From: an uncultured Planctomycetales bacterium
GTDB taxonomy: Bacteria > Planctomycetota > Planctomycetia > Isosphaerales > Isosphaeraceae
Direction of reading: 5' to 3'
Assembly: GCA_937907525.1 (NCBI GenBank)
Contig: CALCIB010000399.1
Span: 1-49,880, forward strand
Length of the DNA: 49,880 bases
The position numbers and the translations under genes were made by a program. The notes under the pieces were generated by a model, which saw nothing but the letters and a program-made list of their open reading frames with translations, searched no databases and was not told the origin of the DNA. The first letter of the stretch is position 1, and every line of letters begins with the position of its first letter. Shown in pieces: positions 41,240 through 49,880 of this stretch.

Positions 41240-42304
41240 ATGACCGACCCCGACGGATCGCCACCGGCTGAAGAAGCGACGACGCCGACCCCCGCCGACG
41301 GCGGCTGGGTCGGCGTCGTCGCCAATCCGGCCTCCGGCGCCGGAGTCGGCCGCCTCAAGGCCGAGGCGCTCGCCGCGGCGCTCAAGGCCCGCGGCTTCAT
41401 CGTCGAGACCGCCTGGACCCCCGCCGACCGCGCGGCCCTGGTCGCCCGAGCGAACGCCGACCCCGAGCGCCGCCGCCTGGTCGCCGTCGGCGGCGACGGC
41501 ACCGTCTCCGCCCTTATCAACGAACGGCCCGAAGCGCCGATCACGATCCTCCCCACCGGCACCGAGAACCTCGCCGCCCACCACTTCCAACTCGACGGCG
41601 ACCCCGAACATCTGGCCGGGATCGTCGCCGCGGGCAAAAGCGCGGCGGTCGACCTGGGCGTCGCCAACGGCCGGCGGTTCCTCTTGATGGTCGGGTTCGG
41701 CTTCGACGGCGACGTCGTCACCCGCCATCACGGCCTGCGCACCGCCTCCGGGAGCGTCCGCCCCACCCATCGCGGGGCCTACGTCGAGCCGATCCTGCGG
41801 TCGAGCGTCTGCTACCGCTTCCCCAAAATCGCGGCGCGAATCGAGGACGCCGGGGCCGAGGAGACGCTGATCGGCACCACCGTCTTCGTCTTCAACCTGC
41901 CGCGATACGCCCTGAACCTGCCGTTCGCCCCCCACGCCCGCCAGGACGACGGCCTTCTGGACCTGGTCGTCTTCCGCGACCCCGGCCCCTTCCACGCGCT
42001 TTACTACCTGTGGCGGGTGCTGCTAGGGTCGCACCTGAAGCTCTCGGGCGTGTTCCACCGCCGGGCGCGCCGGATCGCGCTGTCGTCGCGAGGGATCGTG
42101 CCGGTCCAGATCGACGGCGACCCCGGCGGCCTGCTCCTCCCGCTCGGCGGCGCCGCCGAGGCCGACCCGGCCCTCGCCACGACCCGCGACCGCTGGACCG
42201 TCGAGGTCCTCCCCGGAGCGCTTCGGGTCCTGGTCGATCCGTCGTGGTCCCCCGAGCCCGCCTCCCCGCCGGCCGACCTCGCCGCGCGAGGGCCGTTCGG
42301 CTAG
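41240..42304 (+). CDS. Diacylglycerol/sphingosine kinase-like protein (DagK/YegS family)
   Basis: This 354-residue protein has NPASGAG (29-35), GGDGTVSAL (84-92) and PTGTENLAAHHF (105-116), the three nucleotide-binding motifs of the DAGK catalytic domain. The C-terminal part (about 150-330, GFGFDGDVV, DDGLLDLVVF and VPVQIDGDPGG) is the second domain of the same family. It would phosphorylate a lipid alcohol at the membrane face. ATG at 41240, 17 bp after the coiled-coil gene. It is followed by kdsA at 46 bp, which places two envelope-lipid functions side by side. Confidence 0.88.
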   Translation: MTDPDGSPPAEEATTPTPADGGWVGVVANPASGAGVGRLKAEALAAALKARGFIVETAWTPADRAALVARANADPERRRLVAVGGDGTVSALINERPEAPITILPTGTENLAAHHFQLDGDPEHLAGIVAAGKSAAVDLGVANGRRFLLMVGFGFDGDVVTRHHGLRTASGSVRPTHRGAYVEPILRSSVCYRFPKIAARIEDAGAEETLIGTTVFVFNLPRYALNLPFAPHARQDDGLLDLVVFRDPGPFHALYYLWRVLLGSHLKLSGVFHRRARRIALSSRGIVPVQIDGDPGGLLLPLGGAAEADPALATTRDRWTVEVLPGALRVLVDPSWSPEPASPPADLAARGPFG

Positions 42305-42349
42305 AATCCCGGCGAGCGAGGAAGACCCATCGAACAGGAGTCGAAGACG

Positions 42350-43183
42350 GTGAACCCTCCCAATCCGGTGACGATCGGCCCGGTGACGATCGGCAAGGGC
42401 CGCCCGCTGGCGTTGATCGCCGGGCCCTGCGTCATGGAGCCGGGCGACACGACCCGGCGCGTCGCGCTTCGCCTGAAGGAGATCTGCGGCGAACTGCGCG
42501 TCCCGCTGATCTTCAAGGCGTCGTTCGACAAGGCCAACCGCTCGTCGCGCTCCAGCTATCGCGGGCCGGGGCTGGCCGCGGGGATGGACGTCTTCCGCGC
42601 GGTCAAGGAGGAGACCGGGCTGCCGGTCACCACCGACGTGCATGAGACGATCCAGGCCGCCTCCGTCGCCGAGGTCGTCGACCTGCTGCAAGTGCCGGCG
42701 TTTCTCGCCCGCCAGACCGACCTTTTGGAGGCCGTCGCCGGGACCGGCCGGGCGGTGAACGTCAAGAAGGGGCAGTTCATGGCCCCCTGGGACATGCGGA
42801 ACGTCGTCGAGAAGCTGACCGACTTCGGCGCCGGCGGGATCCTGCTTACGGAGCGCGGCAGCACCTTCGGCTACGGCCGACTGGTCAACGACATGACCGC
42901 CATCCCGGAGATGCAAGCCGCGGGCGCGCCGGTGGTCTTCGACGCCACCCACTCGGTGCAACTCCCCGGCGGCGGCGAGGGGGGCAAGACCACCGCCGGT
43001 CGTCGCGAGATGATCCCGACCCTCGCCAGGGCCGCGGTCGCCGCCGGCTGCGACGCGGTCTTTCTGGAAGTCCACCCCGACCCCGACAAGGCCCTCTCCG
43101 ACGGCCCCAACTCGCTGCGGCTCGACGACCTGCCCGCCCTCTTGAAACTCCTGCTCCGCATCCGCGCGGCCGTCGCCGAGTGA
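42350..43183 (+). CDS. kdsA: 3-deoxy-8-phosphooctulonate synthase (KDO8P synthase)
   Basis: KdsA condenses phosphoenolpyruvate and arabinose 5-phosphate to KDO 8-phosphate for lipopolysaccharide. The 277-residue length is normal. Diagnostic residues: LIAGPCVME near 24-32, where Cys marks the metal-dependent class (the other class has Asn), PLIFKASFDKANRSS, GLPVTTDVHE, VNVKKGQFMAPWDM, FDATHSVQLPGG (metal His) and LEVHPDPDKALSDGPNSL (metal Glu and Asp). GTG at 42350 has AGGAG about nine bases upstream. Its presence points to a Gram-negative organism that makes KDO. Confidence 0.95.
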   Translation: MNPPNPVTIGPVTIGKGRPLALIAGPCVMEPGDTTRRVALRLKEICGELRVPLIFKASFDKANRSSRSSYRGPGLAAGMDVFRAVKEETGLPVTTDVHETIQAASVAEVVDLLQVPAFLARQTDLLEAVAGTGRAVNVKKGQFMAPWDMRNVVEKLTDFGAGGILLTERGSTFGYGRLVNDMTAIPEMQAAGAPVVFDATHSVQLPGGGEGGKTTAGRREMIPTLARAAVAAGCDAVFLEVHPDPDKALSDGPNSLRLDDLPALLKLLLRIRAAVAE

Positions 43184-43426
43184 ATCCGCCCCGATCCCGA
43201 ACCGGACGCCCCGCGACGACGTAATTCCCCGAGGGGCGGTCGGAAAGGGCTCGCGAGACCGTCGCGGCGCGGGCAGAATGGAACCGTGAAGACGAGGCCG
43301 ACCGCGCCCGTCCCGAACCGGACGATCCCCGCGACGGGATCGATCCCCCTCGGCTCGCGCCTGGATTCGATCGATCATTCCCACCCAAGCCGCGCGACTC
43401 GAGCATCTGACCAGGAGCGACCGACC

Positions 43427-45322
43427 TTGAAGGGGCCTCATCGTCGCGCGGGCGTCGCCCGCGCCGCCTTGCTCGGGATCACGACCGCGACGCTTGCGAT
43501 CGTCACGGGCTGCAGCTATCAGGCGCCGACCAAGACCGCCTCCTCCCAGGGGGCGTACACCAAGGGCGCCACCATCTCCAAGGCCGTCGCCAAGTCCGGA
43601 TCGGGCAACCGCCGCGACTCGATCCAGCGCGCCGCGATCCTGGAGAGCTCGATCGAACTCATCAAGGGAGCCGCGCTCAAACCCGGCGGCGACAACTTCC
43701 GCCTGGCGACCCAAAAGCTCAACCAGTTCTTCGAGGGGACCCCCCCGGCGGAGTACGTCGTCTCCACCGACGTCCTGCGGTTCCTGGCCGCCCAGTTGCC
43801 CCGCAAGATGATGGAGGACGTGCAGTCGTCCAAATGGTCCGAGGGTCGCGACGCCCGCCACATCGAGGACTGCATGCTCTACAACGACGTCGCCGGCCGC
43901 GTGGCGGGCTCCGGCGACGACCTGGAGCGGGTCCGCCGGGTCTTCGACTGGGTCGTGGAGCAGGTGCAGTTGGTGCCCGCCGGCAGCCTGGGGACTCCCG
44001 GACTTCCCCAGGTCTACGCCCGTCCCTACGACGTGCTGCTCCGCGGCATGGGCTCGGAGGCCGCCGGCGGCGCCTGGGACGAGCGCGCCTGGACCTTCAT
44101 GGCCCTCTGCCGCCAACTCGGCGTCGACGTCGGCCTCCTGACGTTCACCCGCGGAAACTCCGTCGAGCCGTTCATCCCCAAAACGGGTGACCCGACGAAC
44201 CCGTTCGGCCCCGCCCGCCAGTCGCGCCCCCCCCAGGTCTGGATCTGCGCCGCGTTGGTCGACGACGAGGCGTACCTGTTCGACGCCCGCTCCGGCGTGG
44301 CCGTGCCCGGGCCCGACGGCCAGGGGGTCGCCACGCTCCGGCAGGCCCTGGACGATCCCGCCGTCCTGGAGCGAATGAACCTGCCGGGGCTCTCCCCCTA
44401 CGACGCCAGCCGCGCGACGCTTCTGGGCAGCACGACCGGGATCGGCGTCCTGATCGACTCCAGCCAGGGCTACTTCACCCCCAAGATGCGGCTGCTCCAA
44501 GACGAGCTGGCCGGCCAGAACCGCACGATCCTCTACCACGACCCGGTCGCCCAGGCGTCCCACTTCGCCGCGGTCCTGGGCGACCGCCTGGGCTCGGTGT
44601 CGCTCTGGACGGTCCCGCTGGAGGTCGAAACCCTGCTGTTCACCGACCCCCGGTTCGTCGCCGCCACCCAGCAGTCGCTCTTGTTCTTCCGCGGCGAGAT
44701 GCCCCTGCTCTACGCGCGCGTCAAACAGCTCCGCGGCGACCTGGCCGAGGCCGTCTCCGACTACGTCGGCTTCCGCTTCTCCGAGACCGAGACCTTCGTC
44801 ACCAACAAGGACCAGGTCATCCCCGCCGCAATCCAGCAGGGCCTGGACGCCTACGCCACCTATTATCTGGCCCTCGCCCACCTGGAGCGCGGGAACCTCC
44901 GACAAGCCGAGTTGATGTTCGCCAAGACCCTGGAACTACTCCCCGAACCCACCCCCGGCGATCCCCCCTATTACATGTTCCGCTGGGGCGCCCACGCCAA
45001 CCTCGGCCGGATCCACCAGGCGCTGGGAGACGTCCCCCGCGCCGTGGCCCACTACTCGGCCGTCGACCCGACCATGCAGCGCCACGGCAACCTCCTGCGC
45101 GCCCGCGCCCTGGTCCTGGACGACCCGATGCAACCCGTCCCCGACCCGCTCCCCGACGCCCCCAAGGAGTTCTCCCGCGTCCACGCCCCCACGCCGGCCC
45201 AGGAGCCCAAGGCCGACGAATCCAATCCCGAGGAAGCCAGGCCGGAGGCCGCCCCGACGGCCGGAAATCCCGAAACGACGGCCGGTTCCGAGTCCTCCCA
45301 GGGCGGGGACGTGGTAGAATGA
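43427..45322 (+). CDS. Lipoprotein with transglutaminase-like and TPR-like regions
   Basis: This 631-residue protein starts at TTG 43427 (AGGAG nine bases upstream) with RRAGVARAALLGITTATLAI and the lipobox VTGC, so Cys near residue 29 would be lipidated. Residues about 155-260 (ERVRRVFDWVVEQVQLVPAG, DERAWTFMALCRQLGVDVGL) look like a transglutaminase-like core. Residues about 500-590 hold repeated helices with TPR character (YYLALAHLERGNLRQAELMF, ANLGRIHQALGDVPRAVAHY). The C-terminus is rich in Glu and Pro. Enzymatic activity is uncertain because the triad is not clear. It is probably on the periplasmic side of a membrane. Confidence 0.75.
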   Translation: MKGPHRRAGVARAALLGITTATLAIVTGCSYQAPTKTASSQGAYTKGATISKAVAKSGSGNRRDSIQRAAILESSIELIKGAALKPGGDNFRLATQKLNQFFEGTPPAEYVVSTDVLRFLAAQLPRKMMEDVQSSKWSEGRDARHIEDCMLYNDVAGRVAGSGDDLERVRRVFDWVVEQVQLVPAGSLGTPGLPQVYARPYDVLLRGMGSEAAGGAWDERAWTFMALCRQLGVDVGLLTFTRGNSVEPFIPKTGDPTNPFGPARQSRPPQVWICAALVDDEAYLFDARSGVAVPGPDGQGVATLRQALDDPAVLERMNLPGLSPYDASRATLLGSTTGIGVLIDSSQGYFTPKMRLLQDELAGQNRTILYHDPVAQASHFAAVLGDRLGSVSLWTVPLEVETLLFTDPRFVAATQQSLLFFRGEMPLLYARVKQLRGDLAEAVSDYVGFRFSETETFVTNKDQVIPAAIQQGLDAYATYYLALAHLERGNLRQAELMFAKTLELLPEPTPGDPPYYMFRWGAHANLGRIHQALGDVPRAVAHYSAVDPTMQRHGNLLRARALVLDDPMQPVPDPLPDAPKEFSRVHAPTPAQEPKADESNPEEARPEAAPTAGNPETTAGSESSQGGDVVE

Positions 45323-45371
45323 CGATGGGATCGGCCGTCGGGCGGTTCGAACACGACGGGAGGCGGCGGAC

Positions 45372-45632
45372 GTGAAGATCGAAGAGATCCGCAAGGTCAA
45401 ATCACAAGTGCCGTTCGAGCCGTTCCTCATCCAAACGGCCGACGGTCGCGAGTTGCCGATCACCCATCCCGACGCCGTGGCGTGGGACGCCGAGAAGTCG
45501 CCGCGCTCCCTGCTTTGCGTCCTCCCCGGCGGGGATTGGCGGGTTCTCGACCTGGCGCTCGTGACGGCGCTCGCCCCCGCCCCGCGCCCCGAACCGAAGC
45601 CCGACCGTAAAAAGAAGGGCGGCAAGGACTGA
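45372..45632 (+). CDS. Small conserved hypothetical protein
   Basis: This 86-residue protein (GTG at 45372) contains VPFEPFLIQTADGRELPITH and PDAVAW, followed by a beta segment and a basic tail (RKKKGGKD). Proteins with the PF.PF.I..ADG...V.HPD pattern are frequent in planctomycetes; no function is known to me. The gene lies 49 bp after the lipoprotein gene. Confidence 0.6.
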   Translation: MKIEEIRKVKSQVPFEPFLIQTADGRELPITHPDAVAWDAEKSPRSLLCVLPGGDWRVLDLALVTALAPAPRPEPKPDRKKKGGKD

Positions 45633-45691
45633 GCGAGCGTCCCAGGGAGTCCTTCACCGTCCGCGTCCGTCCCACCTGGATCGAGCCCCTC

Positions 45692-46462
45692 ATGCCGGAC
45701 GATTTCTCCAACCCCGGTCCTCGCCGCCCCGGCTCGTCGCGATCCGCCAACGGCGCCGCGGTCGCCTCGCGAACCGAGGAGGATCCCGGCTGGGTCGTGG
45801 AGACGGTGGTCAGCCCGTTCCACTGCCTGTATCAAGACGCCCTCCACTTCCACACCCAAAGCCGACTGGCGTACTCCGAGACCGAGGCGTCTCGGCTGGC
45901 CCGCGCGGCGCTCTTGATGTACGTCGCCGCCGCCGAGGCCCTGGTCCGGCAGGCGGCCGTCGAGTTGGGCCGTCCCGAATTGCGCGGGCTGCTCGCCGAC
46001 CCCAGCCGGCCCCTCCCCCCCGCGGAAGCCTGGCGACTCCTGCCGGCGATCGTCGCCGATCCCGACGTCTCCCCCCACCCGTTCAACCCCGAGCAACCCC
46101 CCTGGCCCCAGTTCGCCGAACTGCTGATGCTCCAGACGTCGTGGGTCTACCCCGGCCCCCCCGCCTCCCGGCGCGCCTTCTACCACTCCCCTCGCCGCGA
46201 CGGCGACTACGAGCCGATGCAGCCCCACCAGGTCCCCGCCGCCCTGCGACGGACGATCAAGGCCGACTCGCTGGCCTACCCCCGCACCGGGTTGCCTCGC
46301 GACCCCTACGCCCTGCGCCCCCACCACCTCGACACCGCCCGCGGCGTCCTCGACGCCGCCGTGGAAGCTCTCGACCGCCGCATGGGAGGCGCGCTTTGCC
46401 GAGACAAACGCCACCGCGTCGAACCCTCGCGGATCATCGAGCCCTCCGGCGAAGCCTCTTGA
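45692..46462 (+). CDS. Hypothetical protein
   Basis: This 256-residue protein is not recognised. Residues about 45-95 are helical with HFHTQSRLAYSETEASRLAR and ALLMYVAAAEALVRQAAVEL, and several conserved-looking Trp/Tyr/Pro segments follow (AELLMLQTSWVYPGP, LPRDPYALRPHHLDTAR). There is no signal peptide or membrane helix. The helical pattern with AAAEALV recalls abortive-infection or HEPN-like four-helix proteins, but the R-x4-6-H motif is not evident. Start ATG at 45692, GC-rich with normal codon use. Confidence 0.6.
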   Translation: MPDDFSNPGPRRPGSSRSANGAAVASRTEEDPGWVVETVVSPFHCLYQDALHFHTQSRLAYSETEASRLARAALLMYVAAAEALVRQAAVELGRPELRGLLADPSRPLPPAEAWRLLPAIVADPDVSPHPFNPEQPPWPQFAELLMLQTSWVYPGPPASRRAFYHSPRRDGDYEPMQPHQVPAALRRTIKADSLAYPRTGLPRDPYALRPHHLDTARGVLDAAVEALDRRMGGALCRDKRHRVEPSRIIEPSGEAS

Positions 46463-46546
46463 ACCGCCTCCCGGTTCGCGCCCGCCGCGGCGGTCGGTAT
46501 CCTTGAGGCCCCGGCGGGAAAGCCGGGTCAAGGAGGAGCCGGCTCG

Positions 46547-47704
46547 ATGCGCGTTTTGATGGTGACCTCGTTCCCGATCCCAGGCGAGTACGACGGCACG
46601 GCGATGCTGCCGATCAAGATCCTCCGGGCGCTTAGGCCCCGGGGCGTGGACGTCACGGTGGCCTATCTCCGTCTCCGACCACCGGCGGGACTCTCGGCCG
46701 TCGTCGAGGACTTCGAGGGGACGCCGGTCTACAACGTGCCGCCCGCGTCCTGGTCCGTCGGCCGAGGATTGGAGAAGATCGCCCGCGAGCGGCCCTTCGA
46801 CGTCGTCCACGCCCAGCACTACGGCGGCGCCACCCGCGCGTATTTCGCTTGCCGCCGCAACCGCTGGCCGATGGTCTACGAGATCCACTCGCTCCTGGGC
46901 GAGGAGGTCGAGCGCGACCGCCTCGGCCGCGGCCCGGTCTTCCGCGCCTACCAGGCGCTCGAGCGCCGGGTCGTCCGGCGCGCCGCCCACGTCATCGCCC
47001 TGGGCAAGCCGGTCCAGGACGTCGTCGTCCGCGAGAAGGGCGTCCCGGCCGAGCGGACCAGCGTCATCTACCCCGGCATCGACCTGGGCGAATACGAACG
47101 ACCCGCCCCCGACGTCCCGATCCTCGGCGTCGGGCCGGAACACAAGGTGGTCATGTACATAGGCAGCATCGTCCACCCCAATCAAGGGGTGCCGATCCTG
47201 GTCGACGCCCTGCCGAAAATCTTCGCCGCCCGCCCCGACGCCCGCTGCGTGCTGGTGGGCGGCCCGGCCGCCGCCGGCGACGACTACAAGCGCAAGCTCG
47301 GCGAGTTCGGCGACCGGCTCACGGTCATCGCCGGGACCACCCCCGAGCAGGTGGTGGCCTTGAGCCGTCGGGCCGACGTCCTGGTCCATCCCCGGCTGGC
47401 CTGCAAGGAGAACTACTCCGTGCAAAGCAAGCTGGCCGTCTACCTCGCCGCCGGCCGGCCGGTCGTCGCCACCGACTTCGGCGACTACAAGACCCTGCTG
47501 GGCGAGACCGGCGCGGGCGTCCTCACCGACGTCGCCCCCGCCGGCATCGCCGACGGCGTTCTCAAGGTCCTGAACGACCCCGAATTGGCCGCCCGCCTGG
47601 CCGCCGCGGCCCGTCCCGTCGCCCTGGAGCACTTCGGCATGGCCCGCAACGTCGACCGCTACCTGGACGTCTACGAGCGGGCCGTCGCCCAGGGCCCGCG
47701 CTGA
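46547..47704 (+). CDS. Glycosyltransferase family 4 protein
   Basis: This 385-residue GT-B enzyme has a start MRVLMVTSFPIPGEYDGTAM (acceptor domain), FDVVHAQHYGGATRAYFA, then the donor domain with VVMYIGSIVHPNQGVPILVD and, near the end, KENYSVQSKLAVYLAAGRPV, which provides the E-x7-E-type sugar-nucleotide contact. It would transfer a sugar in envelope or exopolysaccharide synthesis. ATG at 46547 has AAGGAGGAG about nine bases upstream. It is monocistronic, followed by tRNA-Thr. Confidence 0.88.
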   Translation: MRVLMVTSFPIPGEYDGTAMLPIKILRALRPRGVDVTVAYLRLRPPAGLSAVVEDFEGTPVYNVPPASWSVGRGLEKIARERPFDVVHAQHYGGATRAYFACRRNRWPMVYEIHSLLGEEVERDRLGRGPVFRAYQALERRVVRRAAHVIALGKPVQDVVVREKGVPAERTSVIYPGIDLGEYERPAPDVPILGVGPEHKVVMYIGSIVHPNQGVPILVDALPKIFAARPDARCVLVGGPAAAGDDYKRKLGEFGDRLTVIAGTTPEQVVALSRRADVLVHPRLACKENYSVQSKLAVYLAAGRPVVATDFGDYKTLLGETGAGVLTDVAPAGIADGVLKVLNDPELAARLAAAARPVALEHFGMARNVDRYLDVYERAVAQGPR

Positions 47705-47778
47705 GGCGATCTTGACGTCTTGAACCTCGCGGCTATAATCATCATCTCGCGCGTCCCCGCCCGAGAACGCCGCCCCTC

Positions 47779-47851
47779 GCCACCTTAGCTCAGCTGGTAG
47801 AGCGCAGCTTTCGTAAAGCTGAAGTCCAGGGTTCGAGTCCCTGAGGTGGCT
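47779..47851 (+). tRNA. tRNA-Thr (anticodon CGT)
   Basis: Cloverleaf: acceptor GCCACCT (47779-47785) pairs with AGGTGGC (47844-47850). The D arm is in TAGCTCAGCTGGTAGAGC, the anticodon arm CAGCT-TTCGTAA-AGCTG has anticodon CGT for ACG codons, and the T arm CCAGG-GTTCGAG-TCCCTG-type contains GGTTCGAGTCC. The discriminator is T and CCA is not encoded. Confidence 0.95.
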
Positions 47852-47948
47852 TTTCGACCTGAACCACGGGCACCCGCCGTTGACGTCCGGTATACTGGCG
47901 TGTACCATCGTCCATCGGCACGGATGTCCGTCCAACGCCTCGTTTCCT

Positions 47949-47994
47949 CCCCCCGCCGGTCGAGCTCGGCCAACGTTTTAGGCCGGCGGGGGGG
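47949..47994 (+). terminator. GC-rich hairpin after tRNA-Thr
   Basis: CCCCCCGCCGG (47949-47959) pairs with CCGGCGGGGGG (47983-47993) around a 23-base loop, then CTTT. It is placed between the tRNA and the HIRAN gene at 48025. The short T run makes it a weak intrinsic terminator. Confidence 0.4.
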
Positions 47995-48024
47995 CTTTCC
48001 ACCCATCACCGGCGGACACCAGGC

Positions 48025-48927
48025 ATGATCCGAGCGTCTCTTGGCGTTCTGCGGCTTCAACTCGGTCTTCTGGCGACGGTGGTTCTCTGCATTCTCTCTC
48101 TGATGACGTTCGTCGTCTTCCTCATCAGCGTCGCCGCCGCGTACACGTTCATGCCGGAATTGTCCGGATGGCTTTTCCTCCTCATGGCGGTCCCTTCGTT
48201 GGGCGTCTCCATATACCTGGGCGTCCTTTTGCTGACCGCTCTTCACGGCATCGCGATGGGCGCGTCCAAGAGCACGGAGTCCGTGAGCGACGTCGTCGAT
48301 GAGTTCCTCACTACGGCGTCTCTCGCCGTGGGCACGGCGAAGACCGCCGTAGAGACGGTCGCCATCGCCGTGGATGCCGGCAAAACGGCCGTCGATGTGA
48401 GCCGGAGCGCTACTCAGGCCATCGGGACGGCCGTAAACGTCGCCTCTGGCAAAAGGAAACTCCCAAGACTTTCGATCCGCCCCGCCAAGATTTTGCGGGC
48501 GGTCGGCAAGGCGTCGACCGCCGCCGCCGATGTCGCCGAGCGGAAGGATGAAGCGAAGGCGATCACGACCACTGCCGCATGCACGAGAAAGACGGCGAGG
48601 ACGAAAGTAGTGGGGGTCACGCACCGGAACGAGGACGGCTCTGAACGTCAGGAATTGGTCGCGCGACACTGCCGGCCTGGGATCACGGCCTTCCTGGTGC
48701 ATGAGAATGACAATCCCGTCGACCCAAATGCCGTCGCCGTATACGTCTCGGTCGGTGGAATTCTCCGCAGTCGGCGCGTGATGATCGGTTACCTCAAATC
48801 CGAATTGGCCGCCGCATTGGTCGCGGAGCTTCGGGCCGGTGCTTCCGCATCGACGACCGTGACCGCGGTTACCGGCGGTGGCGACGGAATGAACCGCGGA
48901 GTGAACCTTCTGATCGAGTTGAAGTGA
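48025..48927 (+). CDS. Membrane protein with C-terminal HIRAN domain (1)
   Basis: This 300-residue protein has two or three hydrophobic helices in residues 1-75 (LLATVVLCILSLMTFVVFLI, then WLFLLMAVPSLGVSIYLGVL). Next comes an Ala/Thr/Val-rich helical stretch (about 80-185). The HIRAN domain follows (about 195-295: TKVVGVTHRNEDGSERQEL, FLVHENDNPVDPNAVAVYV, IGYLKSELAAALV). HIRAN domains bind single-stranded 3' DNA ends in helicases such as HLTF; a membrane-bound HIRAN is unusual. It is followed after 33 bp by a shorter paralogue. GC at third positions is lower than in neighbours, which, with the adjacent tRNA, suggests acquired DNA. Confidence 0.75.
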   Translation: MIRASLGVLRLQLGLLATVVLCILSLMTFVVFLISVAAAYTFMPELSGWLFLLMAVPSLGVSIYLGVLLLTALHGIAMGASKSTESVSDVVDEFLTTASLAVGTAKTAVETVAIAVDAGKTAVDVSRSATQAIGTAVNVASGKRKLPRLSIRPAKILRAVGKASTAAADVAERKDEAKAITTTAACTRKTARTKVVGVTHRNEDGSERQELVARHCRPGITAFLVHENDNPVDPNAVAVYVSVGGILRSRRVMIGYLKSELAAALVAELRAGASASTTVTAVTGGGDGMNRGVNLLIELK

Positions 48928-48960
48928 ACTAACGTCCACAGACGATAAGGGTCGGAGAGC

Positions 48961-49683
48961 ATGGTCGATCCTTCTAACGATCTCCCGCCGCTTCCGTTGG
49001 CGTCCCACCTCATCGCCTGGTCGATCCCCATTCTCGCTGGTTCCAGCCTCGGCTACCTTGCGCTCCGTGATTCTTGGATCACGCTCCCGGCGCTGGCCGT
49101 CGCGGTGCTCGGGCTCAGCGGACTCCTTTGCGGGATCGTCCTCTCCCTCGTCGATCCAGACACCCGCCGGACGCTGGCGGCGTGGAACGCCGCGAACGAC
49201 GCGCGAAAGCAGGTCCTCGCCGACGAGGCCGAGGAAAGCGAGGCATCGGCTCGCGTAATCGCCCAGGCCGTCGCCGAAATCCAAGCCGCCGATTCGGCCG
49301 GAGTGGCGCGAGACGGCACAACCGGAGCCGAAGCGCGACCGGCGAGGAAGCGGCGGACAGTTCGTCCGAAGACGATCAGGACCAAGGTCGTCGGAGTCAC
49401 GTTCCGCAATTACGACGGCACGGATCGACAAGAGATCATCGCGACTCATTGCCGCGTCGGTACTCCGCTCCGCATCGAGCACGAACCGTACAATCCCCGA
49501 GACCCGTTCGCCGTCGCGGTGTTGGTCTTTGGACTCCAGATCGGTTACCTCCGCTCCGAACTGGCGGAAGACGTCCTCGGCCGACTCGAAGCCGGGATGA
49601 CCGCGACGGTCGAAGTCCTCGACGTCACGGGGATCGGACGTCGTGGGAACCTCGGCGTGAACATCCGAATCGATCTGAGTTGA
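48961..49683 (+). CDS. Membrane protein with C-terminal HIRAN domain (2)
   Basis: This 240-residue paralogue of the preceding protein has two hydrophobic helices (about 17-36 and 38-60, LASHLIAWSIPILAGSSLG), a charged helical linker (70-125) and a HIRAN domain (about 135-238: TKVVGVTFRNYDGTDRQEI, IEHEPYNPRDPFAVAVLVFG, IGYLRSELAEDVLGRLEAG). The family core E.x.N..D..A..V followed by IGYL is clear in both copies. ATG at 48961 has GGAGAGC just upstream. Beyond it, 49684-49880, I see no gene. Function is unknown; DNA-end binding at the membrane is a possibility from domain content only. Confidence 0.75.
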   Translation: MVDPSNDLPPLPLASHLIAWSIPILAGSSLGYLALRDSWITLPALAVAVLGLSGLLCGIVLSLVDPDTRRTLAAWNAANDARKQVLADEAEESEASARVIAQAVAEIQAADSAGVARDGTTGAEARPARKRRTVRPKTIRTKVVGVTFRNYDGTDRQEIIATHCRVGTPLRIEHEPYNPRDPFAVAVLVFGLQIGYLRSELAEDVLGRLEAGMTATVEVLDVTGIGRRGNLGVNIRIDLS

Positions 49684-49880
49684 ACTCCTCATCACGTTCC
49701 ACTCCCCTGTGAAACCAGTGAACACGCGACTCGATAACGGAAAGGCGATTTCCCGGAGTGTGCGCGCTCTGCGCGCTTTCGGTTTCGGTCGCCTCAAACC
49801 GTTGTCAGTATAGGTGATACAGATTTGCTGACTCTACCGGATTGCGGGTTTGAGCGGTGCCGGGTGTACGGCCGGCGACC

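Noticed and set aside
42023..44905. 960-codon minus-strand frame opposite dagK-like, kdsA and lipoprotein genes
   Set aside because: Antisense shadow with His/Arg/Gly-biased content; the plus-strand genes are well supported.
47779..47851. tRNA 3' end as an attachment site of an integrated island
   Set aside because: I found no second copy of the tRNA 3' end downstream within the window and no integrase gene.
44936..47935. 999-codon minus-strand frame
   Set aside because: Antisense shadow that also runs across the tRNA gene.

Overview
High-GC bacterial chromosome segment that most resembles an Isosphaeraceae-type planctomycete. The evidence is a Ser/Thr kinase with the extra N-terminal domain common in that group, many small proteins of planctomycete style, metal-dependent KdsA (a Gram-negative envelope enzyme), frequent GTG/TTG starts and very strong GC bias. 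The species cannot be named from the sequence.

Layout. 1-3033: a palindromic repeat unit split by a decayed IS4-family element (170-1543, 11-bp target duplication), then a decayed IS3-family element (1576-3033) whose right end touches the CRISPR array. 3039-11554: one very long CRISPR array (about 117 intact 36-bp repeats plus a degenerate terminal one), transcribed on the minus strand from a leader at 11555-11823. 11824-20621: a single minus-strand operon, in transcription order sigma-70-like factor, cas6, cas3, cas8, cas7, cas5, cas4-cas1 fusion, cas2. It is a type I-B-like system of the I-MYXAN (DevTRS) flavour. 20622-20937: the control region, followed by a WYL regulator (20905-21918).

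Most notable result. Between the cas operon promoter and the WYL gene, on the plus strand, lies a stand-alone degenerate repeat-spacer-repeat unit (20830-20937) with exactly the 72-bp period of the array type. Its spacer partly matches 20699-20734, at the predicted start of cas operon transcription. Sixteen of the first 20 positions match, and three of the four mismatches fall at positions 6, 12 and 18, the bases flipped out in Cascade R-loops. This is the architecture of a CreR-type crRNA-like autorepressor RNA: Cascade loaded with this guide would sit on the cas promoter without cutting. I infer it regulates sigma-cas expression; it looks undescribed for this cas subtype.

22119-47851: mostly housekeeping and accessory genes. 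These are a HAD hydrolase, a Ser/Thr kinase, a sugar MFS porter (preceded in frame by a PfkB remnant) coupled to a GH51 arabinofuranosidase, a LapA-like protein, a Minf_1886-RicT/YaaT cluster, a membrane DUF4041/GIY-YIG nuclease resembling the SNIPE anti-phage protein, a Trm112-like protein with a methyltransferase, an M48 protease with a GYF domain, a DegP-like protease, an alpha/beta hydrolase, a large secreted glycosidase-like protein, a lipid-kinase-like protein, kdsA, a lipoprotein, a glycosyltransferase and tRNA-Thr(CGT). 48025-49683: two tandem membrane proteins with C-terminal HIRAN domains. From 49684 to the end I see no gene.
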